Shown: one piece after another, positions 22,449 through 33,349 of the stretch
How the letters are laid out: each line of letters starts with the position of its first letter
Numbering within the stretch: position 1 is the stretch's first letter
NCBI GenBank assembly: GCA_913031125.1
Contig: CAJWFK010000010.1
Span: 19,676 to 83,675, forward strand
From: an uncultured Woeseia sp.
Lineage (GTDB): Bacteria; Pseudomonadota; Gammaproteobacteria; Steroidobacterales; Woeseiaceae
Length of the DNA: 64,000 nt
Direction: 5' to 3'
Made by a program: the position numbers and the translations under genes
Notes under the pieces: model-generated
What the model was told of the DNA's origin: nothing
What the model saw: the letters and a program-made list of their open reading frames with translations, nothing else
The model's database searches: none

Positions 22449-22734
22449 CTGTTAGGGGCAAACTTCTCAAATTAGCGAGTTCGGATTCAGTGTAACTAAG
22501 TTTACGTCGTAACTGACGACGCTCGTGAATTAGTCTCAGAATAAAAACAGTTGTGCACAGCAGTCCAAATACCCAACCACTAACAAATGTTACAGAGAAC
22601 GCTAATGGAATTGATGGACTGACCTCCATAAAGAAAAGATCAATAATCACAAATCCGGGATTAGTACTCGTAAAAACGAGCATTAATGTAAAAATGACTA
22701 ATAGCAGCAAAACAACGCCAATCTTCTTTAGCAT
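22438..22734 (-). CDS. lapA: LPS assembly protein LapA
   Basis: A 98-residue inner-membrane protein with two hydrophobic segments, near residues 5-20 (GVVLLLLVIFTLMLVF) and about 45-67. A charged cytoplasmic tail follows with a leucine-zipper-like region (RQLRRKLSYTESELANLRS). LapA works with LapB and regulates LPS levels. Overlap with lapB and location after ihfB are standard. Length and topology match the family. Confidence 0.9.
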   Translation of the reverse strand: MLKKIGVVLLLLVIFTLMLVFTSTNPGFVIIDLFFMEVSPSIPLAFSVTFVSGWVFGLLCTTVFILRLIHERRQLRRKLSYTESELANLRSLPLTDAD

Positions 22735-22826
22735 AGATCTACTCCTTAAATTTCAGGTACACCGTGGCAGTACTGACGGTCGAGACCAACAGTGTATTGA
22801 TTTAAGCCGATTATGATAAGTAGAAT

Positions 22827-23129
22827 TTAACTCTGAATTGGCAGGTGCCGGCTGGAATTAACTCGTTCGCGAAGGTCTTTACCCGGTTTAAAATGCGGAA
22901 CATATTTTCCCGAAAGCGCTACTGCCTCACCAGTTTTGGGATTACGTCCGATACGGGGTGGCCTGAAATGGAGTGAGAAACTGCCAAAACCACGAATCTC
23001 TATACGCTGTCCTTTTGATAGAGATTCACTCATGAGGTCAAGCAAATATTTTACGGCGAGTTCAACATCTTTTGTTGGTAATTGTTTTTGCTTTCCAGCA
23101 ATCATTTCTATGAGTTCTGATTTGGTCAT
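22827..23129 (-). CDS. ihfB: integration host factor beta subunit
   Basis: A 100-residue HU/IHF-family protein that bends DNA by almost 180 degrees as a heterodimer with IhfA. The signature is present: [14 protein letters not shown] at the N-terminus, [26 protein letters not shown] in the beta-arm, and [10 protein letters not shown] near the end. IHF also serves tyrosine integrases of prophages, so the resident prophage may use it. Location directly after rpsA is conserved. Confidence 0.95.
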   Translation of the reverse strand: MTKSELIEMIAGKQKQLPTKDVELAVKYLLDLMSESLSKGQRIEIRGFGSFSLHFRPPRIGRNPKTGEAVALSGKYVPHFKPGKDLRERVNSSRHLPIQS

Positions 23130-23219
23130 AATACCTTTCGCTTATTCTTTTTACACTGGTATCTAAGGTACCGTTTATTAAGGAATTATAGCCCGTATAA
23201 CAATGTTCGGGCTAGCCTT

Positions 23220-24902
23220 TTAGCTATCCTTTCCTGTGATTTTTGCTTTTAATAACTCACCAAGGGTCGTGCCACTGGAACTGGAAGCTGTTTCTGATTT
23301 GTACTCCGAGAGTGTTTCCGCTTCTTCGTGAACTTCCTTCGCTTTAACTGACAAAGCAACCGTTCTATTCTTTCGGTCTACGTTAGTCAGTTTAGCCTCT
23401 ACTTCGTCACCTACTTTTAATGCGGTGCGCGCGTCTTCAACACGCTCTTGAGATAACTCTGATGCACGAAGCATTCCATGAACACCATTTCCTAAATCTA
23501 CAACCGCACTACGAGCGTCAACCTCACTGACGACACCCTTAACGATTGAGTTTTTCGGATGCTCTGAAATCCAAGCAGAGAATGGATCGCCATCTAACTG
23601 TTTAATACTAAGTGAGATACGCTCCCTTTCCGCATCAATGGCCAAAACAACAGCTTCTATTTCCTGGCCTTTCTTATAGTTTCTGACTGCTTCTTCCCCT
23701 GCCACTTCCCAAGATATATCTGATAAGTGAACAAGACCGTCAATTCCGCCATCCAATCCAATAAAGATACCGAAATCGGTGATTGATTTAATCTGTCCTT
23801 TGACCTTATCTCCACGATTGGCAATTGACGAGAAGTCAGCCCATGGATTAGCTTTACAGTGTTTAATGCCCAGTGAAATACGGCGACGCTCTTCATCAAT
23901 TTCGATCACCATCACTTCAACATCCTCACCGATCGAGACGACTTTTGCAGGATTTACATTTTTATTCGTCCAGTCCATTTCTGATACATGAACCAGGCCT
24001 TCAACCCCCTCCTCAACCTCAACGAAACAACCATAATCAGCAATATTAGTGACTTTTCCAAAAATACGTGTATTTGGAGGATAGCGCCTAGCTAAATCGT
24101 GCCAAGGATCCTCGCCGAGTTGTTTGATACCGAGGGACACTCGCTGCCGTTCACGATCAAACTTTAGCACCCTCACATCTATCTCATCACCAACATTCAC
24201 AATTTCTGATGGATGCTTCACTCGCTTCCACGCCATATCAGTAATGTGTAAAAGCCCATCGATTCCTCCAAGATCCACGAACGCTCCGTAGTCTGTAAGG
24301 TTCTTCACTGTACCTTTAGCATTGTTGCCTTCCTGCAAGCTCGCCAGTAACTCCTCTCGCTCGGCACTGAACTCTTGCTCCACAACCGCGCGCCTCGAAA
24401 CGACGACGTTGTTCCGACGCTGATCAAGTTTAATAACCTTAAACTCGACAGTTTTTCCTTCGAGATAGCCTGGATCTCGAACTGGTCTTACGTCTACCAA
24501 TGAACCTGGTAGAAATGCACGAACATGATCAATTTCGACCGTAAACCCGCCTTTAACTCGCCCTGTGATGAGACCCGTAACAATCTCGCCTTTTTCGTGA
24601 GCCTTTTCAAGTTCAACCCAGGTACGAGCCCGGACTGCCTTTTCACGAGACAGTTTCGTTTCTCCAAAGCCATCTTCGACAGCATCCAACGCTACCTCGA
24701 ACTCATCTCCAATTGCGATACCGGATTCGCCTTTGTCCTTTTGAAACTGCTCGATCGGAATTACTGCCTCAGATTTGAGGCCAGCACTGATGATTACAAC
24801 ATCATCATTTAAACCTACTACTGTGCCCTTAAGAATGGCACCGGGTTTGATATTTTGGCTAGCGAAACTTTCTTCAAATAACTCTGAAAAATTTTCTGAC
24901 AT
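23220..24902 (-). CDS. rpsA: 30S ribosomal protein S1
   Basis: Binds mRNA on the small ribosomal subunit and supports initiation on weak Shine-Dalgarno sequences. The 560 residues contain six S1 domains in a row, with recurrent blocks such as [21 protein letters not shown] and [19 protein letters not shown]. Length is normal for gammaproteobacteria. It sits between cmk and ihfB. A hairpin-plus-T-run precedes it, and an inverted repeat TAGCCCG/CGGGCTA (23189-23214) lies after its stop, suggesting control of read-through into ihfB. Confidence 0.97.
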   Translation of the reverse strand: MSENFSELFEESFASQNIKPGAILKGTVVGLNDDVVIISAGLKSEAVIPIEQFQKDKGESGIAIGDEFEVALDAVEDGFGETKLSREKAVRARTWVELEKAHEKGEIVTGLITGRVKGGFTVEIDHVRAFLPGSLVDVRPVRDPGYLEGKTVEFKVIKLDQRRNNVVVSRRAVVEQEFSAEREELLASLQEGNNAKGTVKNLTDYGAFVDLGGIDGLLHITDMAWKRVKHPSEIVNVGDEIDVRVLKFDRERQRVSLGIKQLGEDPWHDLARRYPPNTRIFGKVTNIADYGCFVEVEEGVEGLVHVSEMDWTNKNVNPAKVVSIGEDVEVMVIEIDEERRRISLGIKHCKANPWADFSSIANRGDKVKGQIKSITDFGIFIGLDGGIDGLVHLSDISWEVAGEEAVRNYKKGQEIEAVVLAIDAERERISLSIKQLDGDPFSAWISEHPKNSIVKGVVSEVDARSAVVDLGNGVHGMLRASELSQERVEDARTALKVGDEVEAKLTNVDRKNRTVALSVKAKEVHEEAETLSEYKSETASSSSGTTLGELLKAKITGKDS

Positions 24903-24975
24903 TAGATTAAACCGAGAGGATCACGACAACCCTCGCCCATACGTCCGCGCTATCCGTGCAACAGACGGTTGTTAA

Positions 24976-25001
24976 CAAACAAAATCGGACTCCTTGTCCG
25001 A
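24976..25001 (-). terminator. terminator-like hairpin between cmk and rpsA
   Basis: On the minus strand TCGGAC (24996-25001) pairs with GTCCGA (24985-24990), loop AAGGA, followed by TTTTGTTT. It lies about 15 bp after the cmk stop. It probably attenuates read-through into rpsA, which would then rely on its own promoter in the remaining 70 bp. Confidence 0.6.
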
Positions 25002-25016
25002 CTCACTATTAAAACC

Positions 25017-25715
25017 TTATGCAGGTCTTTGCTCTTTAACCCAGCCTAATATCATCTGGGTTACTTCCTCGATTGTCAGATTACTCGAATCTACAATTCT
25101 AGCATCCGACGCCCGCTTCAGTGGAGCTGCTTTTCGTTCAGAATCTCGCTTATCACGACTCTGAATGTCCCGCAAAAGGGCGGCAAGGCTAACATCAATA
25201 CCCTTGTCATTCAACTGCTTAAGACGCCTTTTGGCGCGCTCATCAACACTAGCCGTTAGATATACTTTTAGTATTGCATCTGGAAAAACTGTCGTGCCCA
25301 TATCTCGTCCATCTGCGACCAAACCTGGAGTTTTTCGAAAACTTTTTTGAAGCTCCAACAACCCCTTCCGCACAGCCGGCAGCGCAGCAACGTTTGAGGC
25401 TAGGCGACCGCATTCCTCAGTCCTAATTTCCTTACTAATTTCCTTTCCTGAAAGCCAAATCTGTTCCTGACAAATATCGTTATGAGAAAACTTGACATCA
25501 ATATCAACCGCAATCTGAGCAATATTTAGTTCATTTCCACTATCAACGATTAAGCCAGCTTGGGTCGTTTGAAAGGCGACAAGCCTGTACAACGCACCAC
25601 TATCCAACAGATGATAACCAAGCTCATGTGAGATATTGCGCGCAATTGTTCCTTTGCCAGAACCACTCGGACCATCAATGGCTATGACGGGTATTTTTTC
25701 CTTGGCCTGCACCAT
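25017..25715 (-). CDS. cmk: cytidylate kinase
   Basis: Phosphorylates CMP and dCMP. The ATG at 25715 lies 1 bp after the aroA stop; the frame stays open further upstream, inside aroA. The P-loop IDGPSGSGKGT is at about residues 13-23, LDSGALYRLVAF follows, then VADGRDMGTTVFP, and a lid region KRRLKQLNDKG with RDKRDSERKAAPL. 232 residues is normal. The order aroA-cmk-rpsA is conserved among gammaproteobacteria. Confidence 0.95.
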   Translation of the reverse strand: MVQAKEKIPVIAIDGPSGSGKGTIARNISHELGYHLLDSGALYRLVAFQTTQAGLIVDSGNELNIAQIAVDIDVKFSHNDICQEQIWLSGKEISKEIRTEECGRLASNVAALPAVRKGLLELQKSFRKTPGLVADGRDMGTTVFPDAILKVYLTASVDERAKRRLKQLNDKGIDVSLAALLRDIQSRDKRDSERKAAPLKRASDARIVDSSNLTIEEVTQMILGWVKEQRPA

Positions 25716-25716
25716 C

Positions 25717-27024
25717 TTAGGCGGAATGATCAGTAACCGACATTGAAATACCCATTGACTTAAATGAGTCAACAAACCCTGGAAACGAGGTATCGACATT
25801 TCTAGTATCTGTTACAGTCACCGGCCCGGCAGCAATTGTTCCAGCAACGGCGAATGCCATCGCAACCCGATGATCACTATAACTATGAATAGTGCCGCTA
25901 CCAATTTTGGCGCCGTGCACAGTAGCACCGTCCTCACTCTCATCGACAGGTACATTTAAAGCTCTCAAACCTTCGGCCATTGCGGTAATACGATCGCTTT
26001 CCTTCACCCGTAATTCCTCTAACCCTGAAAACCTTGTAACCCCCTCGGCGCATGCAGCAGCGATAAACAACGCTGGAAACTCATCAATGGCAAGCGATAC
26101 GTGTTTCGAATCAACATCAATACCCCGAAGCTTTGCAGACCGGATCGTAATATCTGCCACTGGCTCTTCGCCGTACAAACGCCTATTTTCCAAACTAATA
26201 TCGGCACCCATTTCCTTAAGAACACTTATAATTCCTGTGCGAGTGGGATTCACTCCCACCCCTGTAATGGTTATTTTCGCCTTACCTGCGATCGTCGCAG
26301 CAACAATCAGGAACGACGCTGAAGATAAATCAGCCGGTATCCGTATCGTTAAAGCTGACAAAGATTGACCCGCACGCATTCTAATCTGGCCTTCATCCTG
26401 CTCCACATTAACGCCCATGATGCGAAGCATCCGCTCGGTATGATCTCTTGTGACACTCGGCTCTTCAATTACCACTTCACCCGTACCGTAAAGTCCCGCT
26501 AAAAGGATCGCTGATTTCACTTGGGCACTTGCTACTGGTAACCGGTAATAAATTCCAGAGAGCTTATGTCCGCCGGAAATTTGCAGTGGTGCAGTACCAC
26601 CGTAAGCTGCAATTTCGGCCCCCATGAGATTCAGTGGCTTTATCACTCGAGCCATTGGTCGTTGACCAAGGGAATCATCACCAACTAATCGAACTGAAAA
26701 TTCTTGACCAGACAATAATCCAGAAAACAAACGCATACTCGTACCAGAATTACCCAAATCTAGGTGATTATTTGGAGCAGTCAGTCCACGTAAACCAACA
26801 CCGTATACAGTAGCTTCCGAACTGCTGGTCCGATTAATTCTGACGCCCATATCCATAAGTGCTTTTAGGGTTGCAATACAATCATCACCCACAAGCAAAC
26901 CTTTAATCTCTGTTCGGCCATCAGCAATCGCTGCAAGCATTAGTGCCCGATGCGAAATCGATTTATCACCGGGCACAGTAAGTACGCCACTGTCAATTGC
27001 AGACGGCTGGATAACAAAATTCAT
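25717..27024 (-). CDS. aroA: 3-phosphoshikimate 1-carboxyvinyltransferase (EPSP synthase)
   Basis: Catalyses the sixth step of the shikimate pathway (shikimate-3-phosphate plus PEP). Motifs are VPGDKSISHRALML near residue 18, LDLGNSGTSMRLFSGLLSG around 87-105, a QRPMARVIKPL segment, and LRVKESDRITAM near 345. 435 residues is typical. In Pseudomonas this gene is fused to tyrA; here it is free-standing. It starts 6 bp after pheA's stop, so pheA and aroA form one unit. Confidence 0.96.
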   Translation of the reverse strand: MNFVIQPSAIDSGVLTVPGDKSISHRALMLAAIADGRTEIKGLLVGDDCIATLKALMDMGVRINRTSSSEATVYGVGLRGLTAPNNHLDLGNSGTSMRLFSGLLSGQEFSVRLVGDDSLGQRPMARVIKPLNLMGAEIAAYGGTAPLQISGGHKLSGIYYRLPVASAQVKSAILLAGLYGTGEVVIEEPSVTRDHTERMLRIMGVNVEQDEGQIRMRAGQSLSALTIRIPADLSSASFLIVAATIAGKAKITITGVGVNPTRTGIISVLKEMGADISLENRRLYGEEPVADITIRSAKLRGIDVDSKHVSLAIDEFPALFIAAACAEGVTRFSGLEELRVKESDRITAMAEGLRALNVPVDESEDGATVHGAKIGSGTIHSYSDHRVAMAFAVAGTIAAGPVTVTDTRNVDTSFPGFVDSFKSMGISMSVTDHSA

Positions 27025-27030
27025 AAACAG

Positions 27031-28146
27031 CTACCTTACGGCTTTGGGATATGCGCCAACAATACGGAACAGTGAGCTATTTTTTTCAAGCTCTCGCAAT
27101 GCCTCTTTTAAAGGCGATTCTTCGGCATGGCCATCAACATCGATGAAGAAAACATAATCCCAGTTTTTTTTGCGGGATGGCCGAGATTCTATACTCGACA
27201 TACTGACACCATGAGTAGCGAATGGCTGTAATAATGCGTGCAGAACACCAGCGCTTCCTCCGGTATCTGAGGTGGAAACCAGTATCGTCGTTTTATCTTC
27301 ACCACTTGGTGCCAGAACGTCACGACCCACAACTAGAAAACGCGTTGAGTTGTCTGCCTGGTCTTCTATGTTACTCACGATAATCTTCAGGTTATAAACT
27401 TCAGCGGCGGCCTCACCGCCAATTGCAGCAGTATCTTTTTCATCCCGCGCGCGGCGAGCACCCGCCGCATTACTCGATGCACTGACTAATTCTGCATGCG
27501 ACATAAATTCTCTGAGCCATCCACGACATTGCGCGAGCGATTGTTCATGAGCACAAACGCGCTCAACTTTGTCGAGGCCATCCATAACACCCAGCAAGTG
27601 CTGCTCAATGCGAATCTCTATTTCCCCACAAACCTTTAACGGAGAAGTGATAAACATATCGAGAGTATGGTTAACTGTTCCTTCAGTGGAATTTTCAATT
27701 GGTACCACACCAAAATCAGCGGCACCGCTTTCCACTTCTTGGAAAACCTCATCAATAGTAGAGAATGGGAGACCCCGCACTGAATGACCGAAATGCTTGT
27801 GGACCGCAGTTTGTGTAAATGTTCCTTCCGGTCCCAAAAATCCGACTTTAAGAGGCTCCTGTTGAGCAAGACAGGCCGACATAATCTCGCGAAAAAGACG
27901 CAGCATTTCCTCATCACGGAGCGGGCCCTTGTTACGTTCCAAAATTCGACGCAGGACCTCAGCCTCCCTCTCGGGACGATAATAATCAACAGCCGCGGAC
28001 AACTCACCCTTCGAAACACCAACCTGCTGAGCATAGCGGGCGCGCTCATTTATAAGTGATTGAATTTGCCGATCAACCTCGTCGATACGGTCTCGTATGG
28101 ATGCCAAATCCGTACTTGATCCGCTATTTTTCTTTGCCTTGGTCAA
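27031..28146 (-). CDS. pheA: bifunctional chorismate mutase / prephenate dehydratase
   Basis: Carries out the two committed steps to phenylalanine. The N-terminal chorismate-mutase domain runs to about residue 95 (LASIRDRIDEVDRQIQSLINER). The dehydratase domain begins at VGFLGPEGTFTQTAVHKHFG and contains IENSTEGTVNHTLD. The ACT regulatory domain near residue 285 carries VLHALLQPFATHGVSMSSIESRPS, the ESRP motif that binds Phe. 371 residues is typical. It sits between serA and aroA. Confidence 0.95.
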   Translation of the reverse strand: MTKAKKNSGSSTDLASIRDRIDEVDRQIQSLINERARYAQQVGVSKGELSAAVDYYRPEREAEVLRRILERNKGPLRDEEMLRLFREIMSACLAQQEPLKVGFLGPEGTFTQTAVHKHFGHSVRGLPFSTIDEVFQEVESGAADFGVVPIENSTEGTVNHTLDMFITSPLKVCGEIEIRIEQHLLGVMDGLDKVERVCAHEQSLAQCRGWLREFMSHAELVSASSNAAGARRARDEKDTAAIGGEAAAEVYNLKIIVSNIEDQADNSTRFLVVGRDVLAPSGEDKTTILVSTSDTGGSAGVLHALLQPFATHGVSMSSIESRPSRKKNWDYVFFIDVDGHAEESPLKEALRELEKNSSLFRIVGAYPKAVR

Positions 28147-28181
28147 ACCTTGTACCCACCATTACAAATAACCTAAGTCGG

Positions 28182-29378
28182 TCAGGATATAGGCTCGCCA
28201 AGATTTCGCAATGCTAAAATGCCATCAATAGCTTGAATCTCATCAATTATATCGTCAGAAATAGGGCCATCTACGTCAATAATTGTATAAGCTAGATCCC
28301 CGTATGATTTATTTAATAAGTCTTCAATGTTTAAATTAGCTTTCGCTAAGGAAGTTGAAATCTGGCCAACCATATTTGGAACATTGGCATTGGCAATTGC
28401 AATCCGATAGGCGCCCAACCGCGGGATAAATGCCTCAGGAAAATTGACCGAAAACCTGATATTTCCATTTTCCAAATAATCTTTTATATTTTCAGCAACC
28501 ATAATTGCGCAGTTCTCTTCGGCTTCAAAGGTCGATGCACCAAGATGCGGCAACGCGACAATTCGTGGGTGAGAAATGAGTTCAGGGGCTGGAAAGTCTG
28601 TAACGTATGCACGCAACCGCCCCGCATCAAGCGCATCCAAAATGGCAGCGTTATCCGCAATACCCCCCCGTGCAAAATTAATTATAGCTCCGCCTTTTGG
28701 CATCAATGCCAGCCGATCAGCATTAATCATCCCTGTTGTTTCTTTAATGAGAGGTACATGTGTGCTAACAAAATTAGACAGCTTAAACAGGAGATCCAGA
28801 CTTTCTACTTGCTCAACACCGGAGGATAACTGCCACGCACGCTTAATCGTTATTCCAGGATCATATCCCACAACATGCATACCCAAGGACAGGGCCACGT
28901 TAGCAATTTCCACGCCCACTGCGCCTAGTCCTACAACACCTAGCGTCTTACCCGGTAATTCGAATCCCAAAAATTGTTTCTTTCCCATCTCAACCGCATT
29001 TGCTAGCTCGCCCCCCTTCTCCGTTAAATCCTTCACGTAGTCACGGGCGTTACATATATTGCGAGCTGCAATCAACATTCCAGCGACGGCAAGTTCCTTT
29101 ACGGCATTCGCGTTTGCGCCAGGCGCATTGAAGACTGGTATGCCGCGCTGACTTAGCACCTCCACAGGAATGTTATTAATGCCAGTACCAGCCCTACCGA
29201 CGGCAACAACAGATTCTGGAATTTCCATATTGTGCATATCAAATGAACGTACAATTATGGCGTCAGCATCGATAATATCCGGACCGACGTCATAGTGATC
29301 GCCCGGAAAACGCTGCAGACCTTCAGCTGCAATCTCATTTAATGTGCGAACCTTAAATTGGGGCCTATTTTTAGCCAT
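28182..29378 (-). CDS. serA: D-3-phosphoglycerate dehydrogenase with ACT domain
   Basis: The first step of serine synthesis. The ATG at 29378 is preferred over the TTG at 29390; it overlaps the serC stop by 8 bp. The NAD-binding fold has LGVVGLGAVGVEIANVALSLGM. Catalytic residues are in FARGGIADNAAIL (Arg), DFPAPELISHPRI (Glu) and ALPHLGASTFEAEENCA (His). The C-terminal ACT domain ends with YTIIDVDGPISDDIIDEIQA. About 398 residues. Placement right after serC is less usual in gammaproteobacteria and suggests co-regulation of two serine-pathway enzymes. Confidence 0.93.
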   Translation of the reverse strand: MAKNRPQFKVRTLNEIAAEGLQRFPGDHYDVGPDIIDADAIIVRSFDMHNMEIPESVVAVGRAGTGINNIPVEVLSQRGIPVFNAPGANANAVKELAVAGMLIAARNICNARDYVKDLTEKGGELANAVEMGKKQFLGFELPGKTLGVVGLGAVGVEIANVALSLGMHVVGYDPGITIKRAWQLSSGVEQVESLDLLFKLSNFVSTHVPLIKETTGMINADRLALMPKGGAIINFARGGIADNAAILDALDAGRLRAYVTDFPAPELISHPRIVALPHLGASTFEAEENCAIMVAENIKDYLENGNIRFSVNFPEAFIPRLGAYRIAIANANVPNMVGQISTSLAKANLNIEDLLNKSYGDLAYTIIDVDGPISDDIIDEIQAIDGILALRNLGEPIS

Positions 29379-30453
29379 AGGTACGTTCAAACTCCTGCAT
29401 AAAACTTATCAAAACATCAACCCCAGATTCAGGCATCGCGTTGTAAATAGACGCCCGCATACCTCCAACCGAACGATGGCCTCTCAAGTTGACCAAACCA
29501 TTCCGAGCAGCTGCATCAATAAAGTACTCGTCCAATGAACAATCATGTAGAACGAACGGCACATTTGTCCAGGACCTACAATTTTCCTCTACCGGATTAC
29601 TATAAAAGGATGAGCGGTCAATTGCCTTGTAGAGCTTCTCCGCTTTTCGTCTATTCTTATTCCCCATAACCTCCAATCCACCGAGATCCTTCAAATATTC
29701 GAATACCAGTCCTGCCACATATAAGGAAAAAACAGGTGGTGTATTACTCATCGAATCGGTCTTTTCGTAAACTGAATAATCGAGAAGATTCGGCACTCTG
29801 CTGGAACTCTTGCCTATCAAATTTTTCCTGACAATAATCAACGCCAGTCCGGCTGGCCCGATATTCTTTTGGGCACCCGCATAAATCACGCCAAAACGTC
29901 TTATCTCAACTGGGCGCGATAATATCGTGCTAGACATATCGCTCACCAAGGGCGTCTCGCCACTATCAGGTATAAAAGGAAACTCAACTCCAGCGATCGT
30001 TTCATTTGCGCAGTAATGTAGGTAAGCGGCCTTCTTATTGCGCTTCCAAGTGGCTTCTTCGGGTACGTATGTAAAATTTCGATCACTTGAATCTGCAACA
30101 ACATTCACATCGCAATATTTAGCGGCTTCCGCGATGGCTTTTCTTGACCAAGAACCAGTTAAAGCATAATCCGCCACCTCGCCTTCCTTGGCTAAATTTA
30201 ATGGCACCATCGAAAACTGCAGTGTCGCGCCGCCCTGCGCAAATAAAATACTGTAGTCTTCCGGAATCTGAAGTAAATCCCTCAAATCCTGCGCAGTCTT
30301 CTCCAAGACCATCATGAATTCATTACTACGGTGACTAACCTCCATGATAGACATCCCGGTTTTTTTCCAGTCGGGTATTTCACTACGAATTTGGGCTAAA
30401 ACAGTATCTGGTAGCGTGGCAGGACCAGCACTGAAGTTGTAAACACGTGACAT
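29371..30453 (-). CDS. serC: phosphoserine aminotransferase
   Basis: PLP enzyme of serine and pyridoxine synthesis. The start chosen is the ATG before SRVYNFSAGPATLPDTVL (30453); the frame extends a few codons upstream to a TTG. The PLP-lysine site reads YAGAQKNIGPAGLALIIVRK. Other family motifs are MEVSHRSNEFM and SIYNAMPESGVDVLISFM near the C-terminus. About 360 residues, the family norm. It lies between gyrA and serA on the same strand. Confidence 0.95.
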   Translation of the reverse strand: MSRVYNFSAGPATLPDTVLAQIRSEIPDWKKTGMSIMEVSHRSNEFMMVLEKTAQDLRDLLQIPEDYSILFAQGGATLQFSMVPLNLAKEGEVADYALTGSWSRKAIAEAAKYCDVNVVADSSDRNFTYVPEEATWKRNKKAAYLHYCANETIAGVEFPFIPDSGETPLVSDMSSTILSRPVEIRRFGVIYAGAQKNIGPAGLALIIVRKNLIGKSSSRVPNLLDYSVYEKTDSMSNTPPVFSLYVAGLVFEYLKDLGGLEVMGNKNRRKAEKLYKAIDRSSFYSNPVEENCRSWTNVPFVLHDCSLDEYFIDAAARNGLVNLRGHRSVGGMRASIYNAMPESGVDVLISFMQEFERTYG

Positions 30454-30520
30454 CAACAAAAACCTATACGGTATGCGTAATTACAAATAAAAGATTATGA
30501 CCGGAGTTTCGCCGATCAAT

Positions 30521-33061
30521 CTAGTCCTGATCACTGTCCATAGATTCGACACGCGCAAGTCCCACTAACCGTTGGCCTTTTTCAACACGAATAAGTGTTA
30601 CGCCCTGGGTATTACGCCCAATGACAGAAATCTCACTCACAGGAGTTCGCACCAGAGTACCACCGGAACTGATGAGCATGACTTCATCCTCATCTCCAAC
30701 CTGTATAGAACCCACCGTTCTGCCATTGCGTTTACTTGTTTGAATAGCAATGACCCCTTTACCGCCACGACCTTGGACAGGAAATTCGTCTATCGCTGTC
30801 CTTTTGCCATACCCATTCTCAGTAGCGGAAAGAAGCATTTCATCAGCGATGATTGCCAGTGCTATAACCTCATGTCCGTCAGGTAATTTAATACCCCTAA
30901 CTCCGGACGCACCGCGGCCCATTGGCCTCACATCTGATTCATTAAACCTTATGGCTTTCCCATGGCTACCCACGAGCATAATTTGTCGTTTTCCATCGGT
31001 AATCTCAACGTCTACAAGTTTGTCATTCTCTCTTAGATCAACCGCGATAATTCCAGACGATCGTGGTCTTGAAAACAGGCTTAAGGGTGTCTTTTTAACT
31101 ACTCCTTTGCTGGTGGCCATGAATACATAACTATCGTCATTAAATTCACGGATCGGAAGCACGGCATTAATCCGTTCGTCTTTTTCCAACGGTAACAGGT
31201 TAACAATAGGCTTCCCTCGCGCACCACGACCAGCTTGCGGCACCTGGTAAACCTTAAGCCAGTACATCTTTCCACGACTACTAAAACATAGAATCGTGTC
31301 GTGTGTATTAGCTACGAAAAGCTTATCAACAAAATCCTCATCCTTAACTTTAGTAGCCGATCGTCCTCGACCACCCCTGCGTTGCGCACGATAAACATCA
31401 ATAGGCTGCGCTTTTGCATAACCACCATGGGACAAAGTCACCACCACTTCAGCTTCCGGTATGAGGTCTTCATCCTGAAGGTCCGAGTAATCTTGGCTGA
31501 TTTCCGTACGGCGTTCATCACCATACTCATCACGAATTTCAATAAGCTCTTCCCGAATAACTTTTAGAAGTTCATCTGGGTCAGATAATATTTTTAAAAA
31601 TACTTGAATTTTATCGATTAACTCTTTGTATTCTTTACCAATTTTATCTTGCTCTAGACCCGTCAATCGATGCAGCCGGAGATCCAAAATAGCCTGTGCC
31701 TGAATAGGAGATAATCGATACGAACCATCGATCAGCCCAAAACCCTCCTCCAGATCGTGCGGTCGTGTGTCACGCATCCTTGCCTTATCCAGCATGCCAC
31801 CTACTGCACCCGGCGGCCAATCTCGAGCTATAAGACCTGCTTTAGCCTCTCCCGGAGTTGGTGACTTTTTGATAAGCGCTATTACCTCATCAATATTTGC
31901 CAATGCAACTGCCTGGCCTTCAAGCACATGTGCGCGACCGCGAGCCTTTTTCAATTCAAAGATCGTACGCCGGGTAACAATTTCCCGTCGGTGCGAAATA
32001 AAGGCTTCCAGTATCTGCTTGAGATTTAGGAGCTTTGGCTGGTTTTCATGCAAACCAACCATATTTATGCCAAAAACCTCTTGCAGTCGAGTCTGTTTAT
32101 AAAGGTTATTGAGTACTACCTCTCCCATTTCTCCTTTACGCAACTCAACCACAATGCGCATCCCATCCTTATCTGACTCATCCCTGAGTCCGCTGATCCC
32201 CTCAAGCTTCTTATCTCGAACCAAATCAGCAATTTTTTCGATAAGCCTCGCCTTGTTAACCTGATATGGCAGTTCAGTCACAATAATAGCTTCCTTACTA
32301 CTACCGGCAATCGGCTCTACAGTGGCACGTCCACGCATATATATACGTCCACGTCCAGTGTTATAAGCACTATAAATACCCTGTGCTCCGTTAATAATGC
32401 CGGCGGTCGGGAAGTCTGGCCCTGGTAAATGCTCCATCAGCGCCGGAACATCGATGTCGGGATTCTCAATCATTGCTAGACAAGCGTTAACTACCTCCCC
32501 CAAATTATGCGGAGGGATGTTGGTGGCCATTCCGACAGCTATACCCGCAGAACCGTTAACAAGTAAGTTCGGAATCTTTGTGGGCATCACTGATGGCTCT
32601 GTCTCCGAACCATCATAGTTCTCAATAAAATCTACTGTCTCTTTATCCAAATCAGCCAAGATCTCATGCGCAATCTTGGCCATTCGTACTTCGGTATAAC
32701 GCATTGCCGCTGGAGAATCACCATCGACTGATCCAAAATTGCCCTGCCCATCAACTAACATATAGCGCATAGAAAACGGCTGGGCCATACGCACAATGGT
32801 GTCATATACCGCAGAATCACCATGCGGGTGATATTTACCTATCACATCACCGACAACACGGGCAGATTTCTTGTATGGCTTATTGTAGTCATTACTCAAA
32901 TCTCGCATGGCATGAAGCACACGACGATGAACCGGTTTCAGGCCATCACGAACATCAGGTAGCGCCCGACCTACAATAACGCTCATCGCGTAATCTAGGT
33001 ATGACTGCTTCATCTCCTCTTCGAGAGTTACAGAAAGTATTTCCTGAGCAACTTCAGACAT
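30521..33061 (-). CDS. gyrA: DNA gyrase subunit A
   Basis: Breaks and rejoins DNA to introduce negative supercoils. The catalytic Tyr lies in [10 protein letters not shown] (Tyr122). The quinolone region reads [11 protein letters not shown], with Ser83 and Asp87 as in susceptible strains. The C-terminal DNA-wrapping domain starts with the GyrA box QRRGGRG and is followed by several beta-pinwheel blades. 846 residues is close to the usual length. No truncation. It heads the serC-serA-pheA direction of the cluster. Confidence 0.97.
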   Translation of the reverse strand: MSEVAQEILSVTLEEEMKQSYLDYAMSVIVGRALPDVRDGLKPVHRRVLHAMRDLSNDYNKPYKKSARVVGDVIGKYHPHGDSAVYDTIVRMAQPFSMRYMLVDGQGNFGSVDGDSPAAMRYTEVRMAKIAHEILADLDKETVDFIENYDGSETEPSVMPTKIPNLLVNGSAGIAVGMATNIPPHNLGEVVNACLAMIENPDIDVPALMEHLPGPDFPTAGIINGAQGIYSAYNTGRGRIYMRGRATVEPIAGSSKEAIIVTELPYQVNKARLIEKIADLVRDKKLEGISGLRDESDKDGMRIVVELRKGEMGEVVLNNLYKQTRLQEVFGINMVGLHENQPKLLNLKQILEAFISHRREIVTRRTIFELKKARGRAHVLEGQAVALANIDEVIALIKKSPTPGEAKAGLIARDWPPGAVGGMLDKARMRDTRPHDLEEGFGLIDGSYRLSPIQAQAILDLRLHRLTGLEQDKIGKEYKELIDKIQVFLKILSDPDELLKVIREELIEIRDEYGDERRTEISQDYSDLQDEDLIPEAEVVVTLSHGGYAKAQPIDVYRAQRRGGRGRSATKVKDEDFVDKLFVANTHDTILCFSSRGKMYWLKVYQVPQAGRGARGKPIVNLLPLEKDERINAVLPIREFNDDSYVFMATSKGVVKKTPLSLFSRPRSSGIIAVDLRENDKLVDVEITDGKRQIMLVGSHGKAIRFNESDVRPMGRGASGVRGIKLPDGHEVIALAIIADEMLLSATENGYGKRTAIDEFPVQGRGGKGVIAIQTSKRNGRTVGSIQVGDEDEVMLISSGGTLVRTPVSEISVIGRNTQGVTLIRVEKGQRLVGLARVESMDSDQD

Positions 33062-33349
33062 ACGACTCCGTCATGCCAGTATTAATCCGCTATATGCGAC
33101 CGGATCATTAGCATTGAAAAACTCGGGTATTTTCTTGGAATATATCCAGCTTTTTTTCGGGCTTTTTTCACGCGCCGGAACGACTTGAAATGACGATATA
33201 ATTATACCACAGGATAGCTCATTACAGCAGTGAATCCAGACACTTCTGGTAATCTAATTTCTAAAACAAGCGATGGTTTTTTTCCAAAAGAAATGCAACA
33301 CTTTCAACGTTACATTTATCAGGATAGACAACGTGCCCGGATCTGCGTA

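Noticed and set aside
25717..28146. tyrA-aroA fusion as in Pseudomonas
   Set aside because: aroA starts normally at 27024 and pheA ends 6 bp before it; there is no prephenate dehydrogenase domain.
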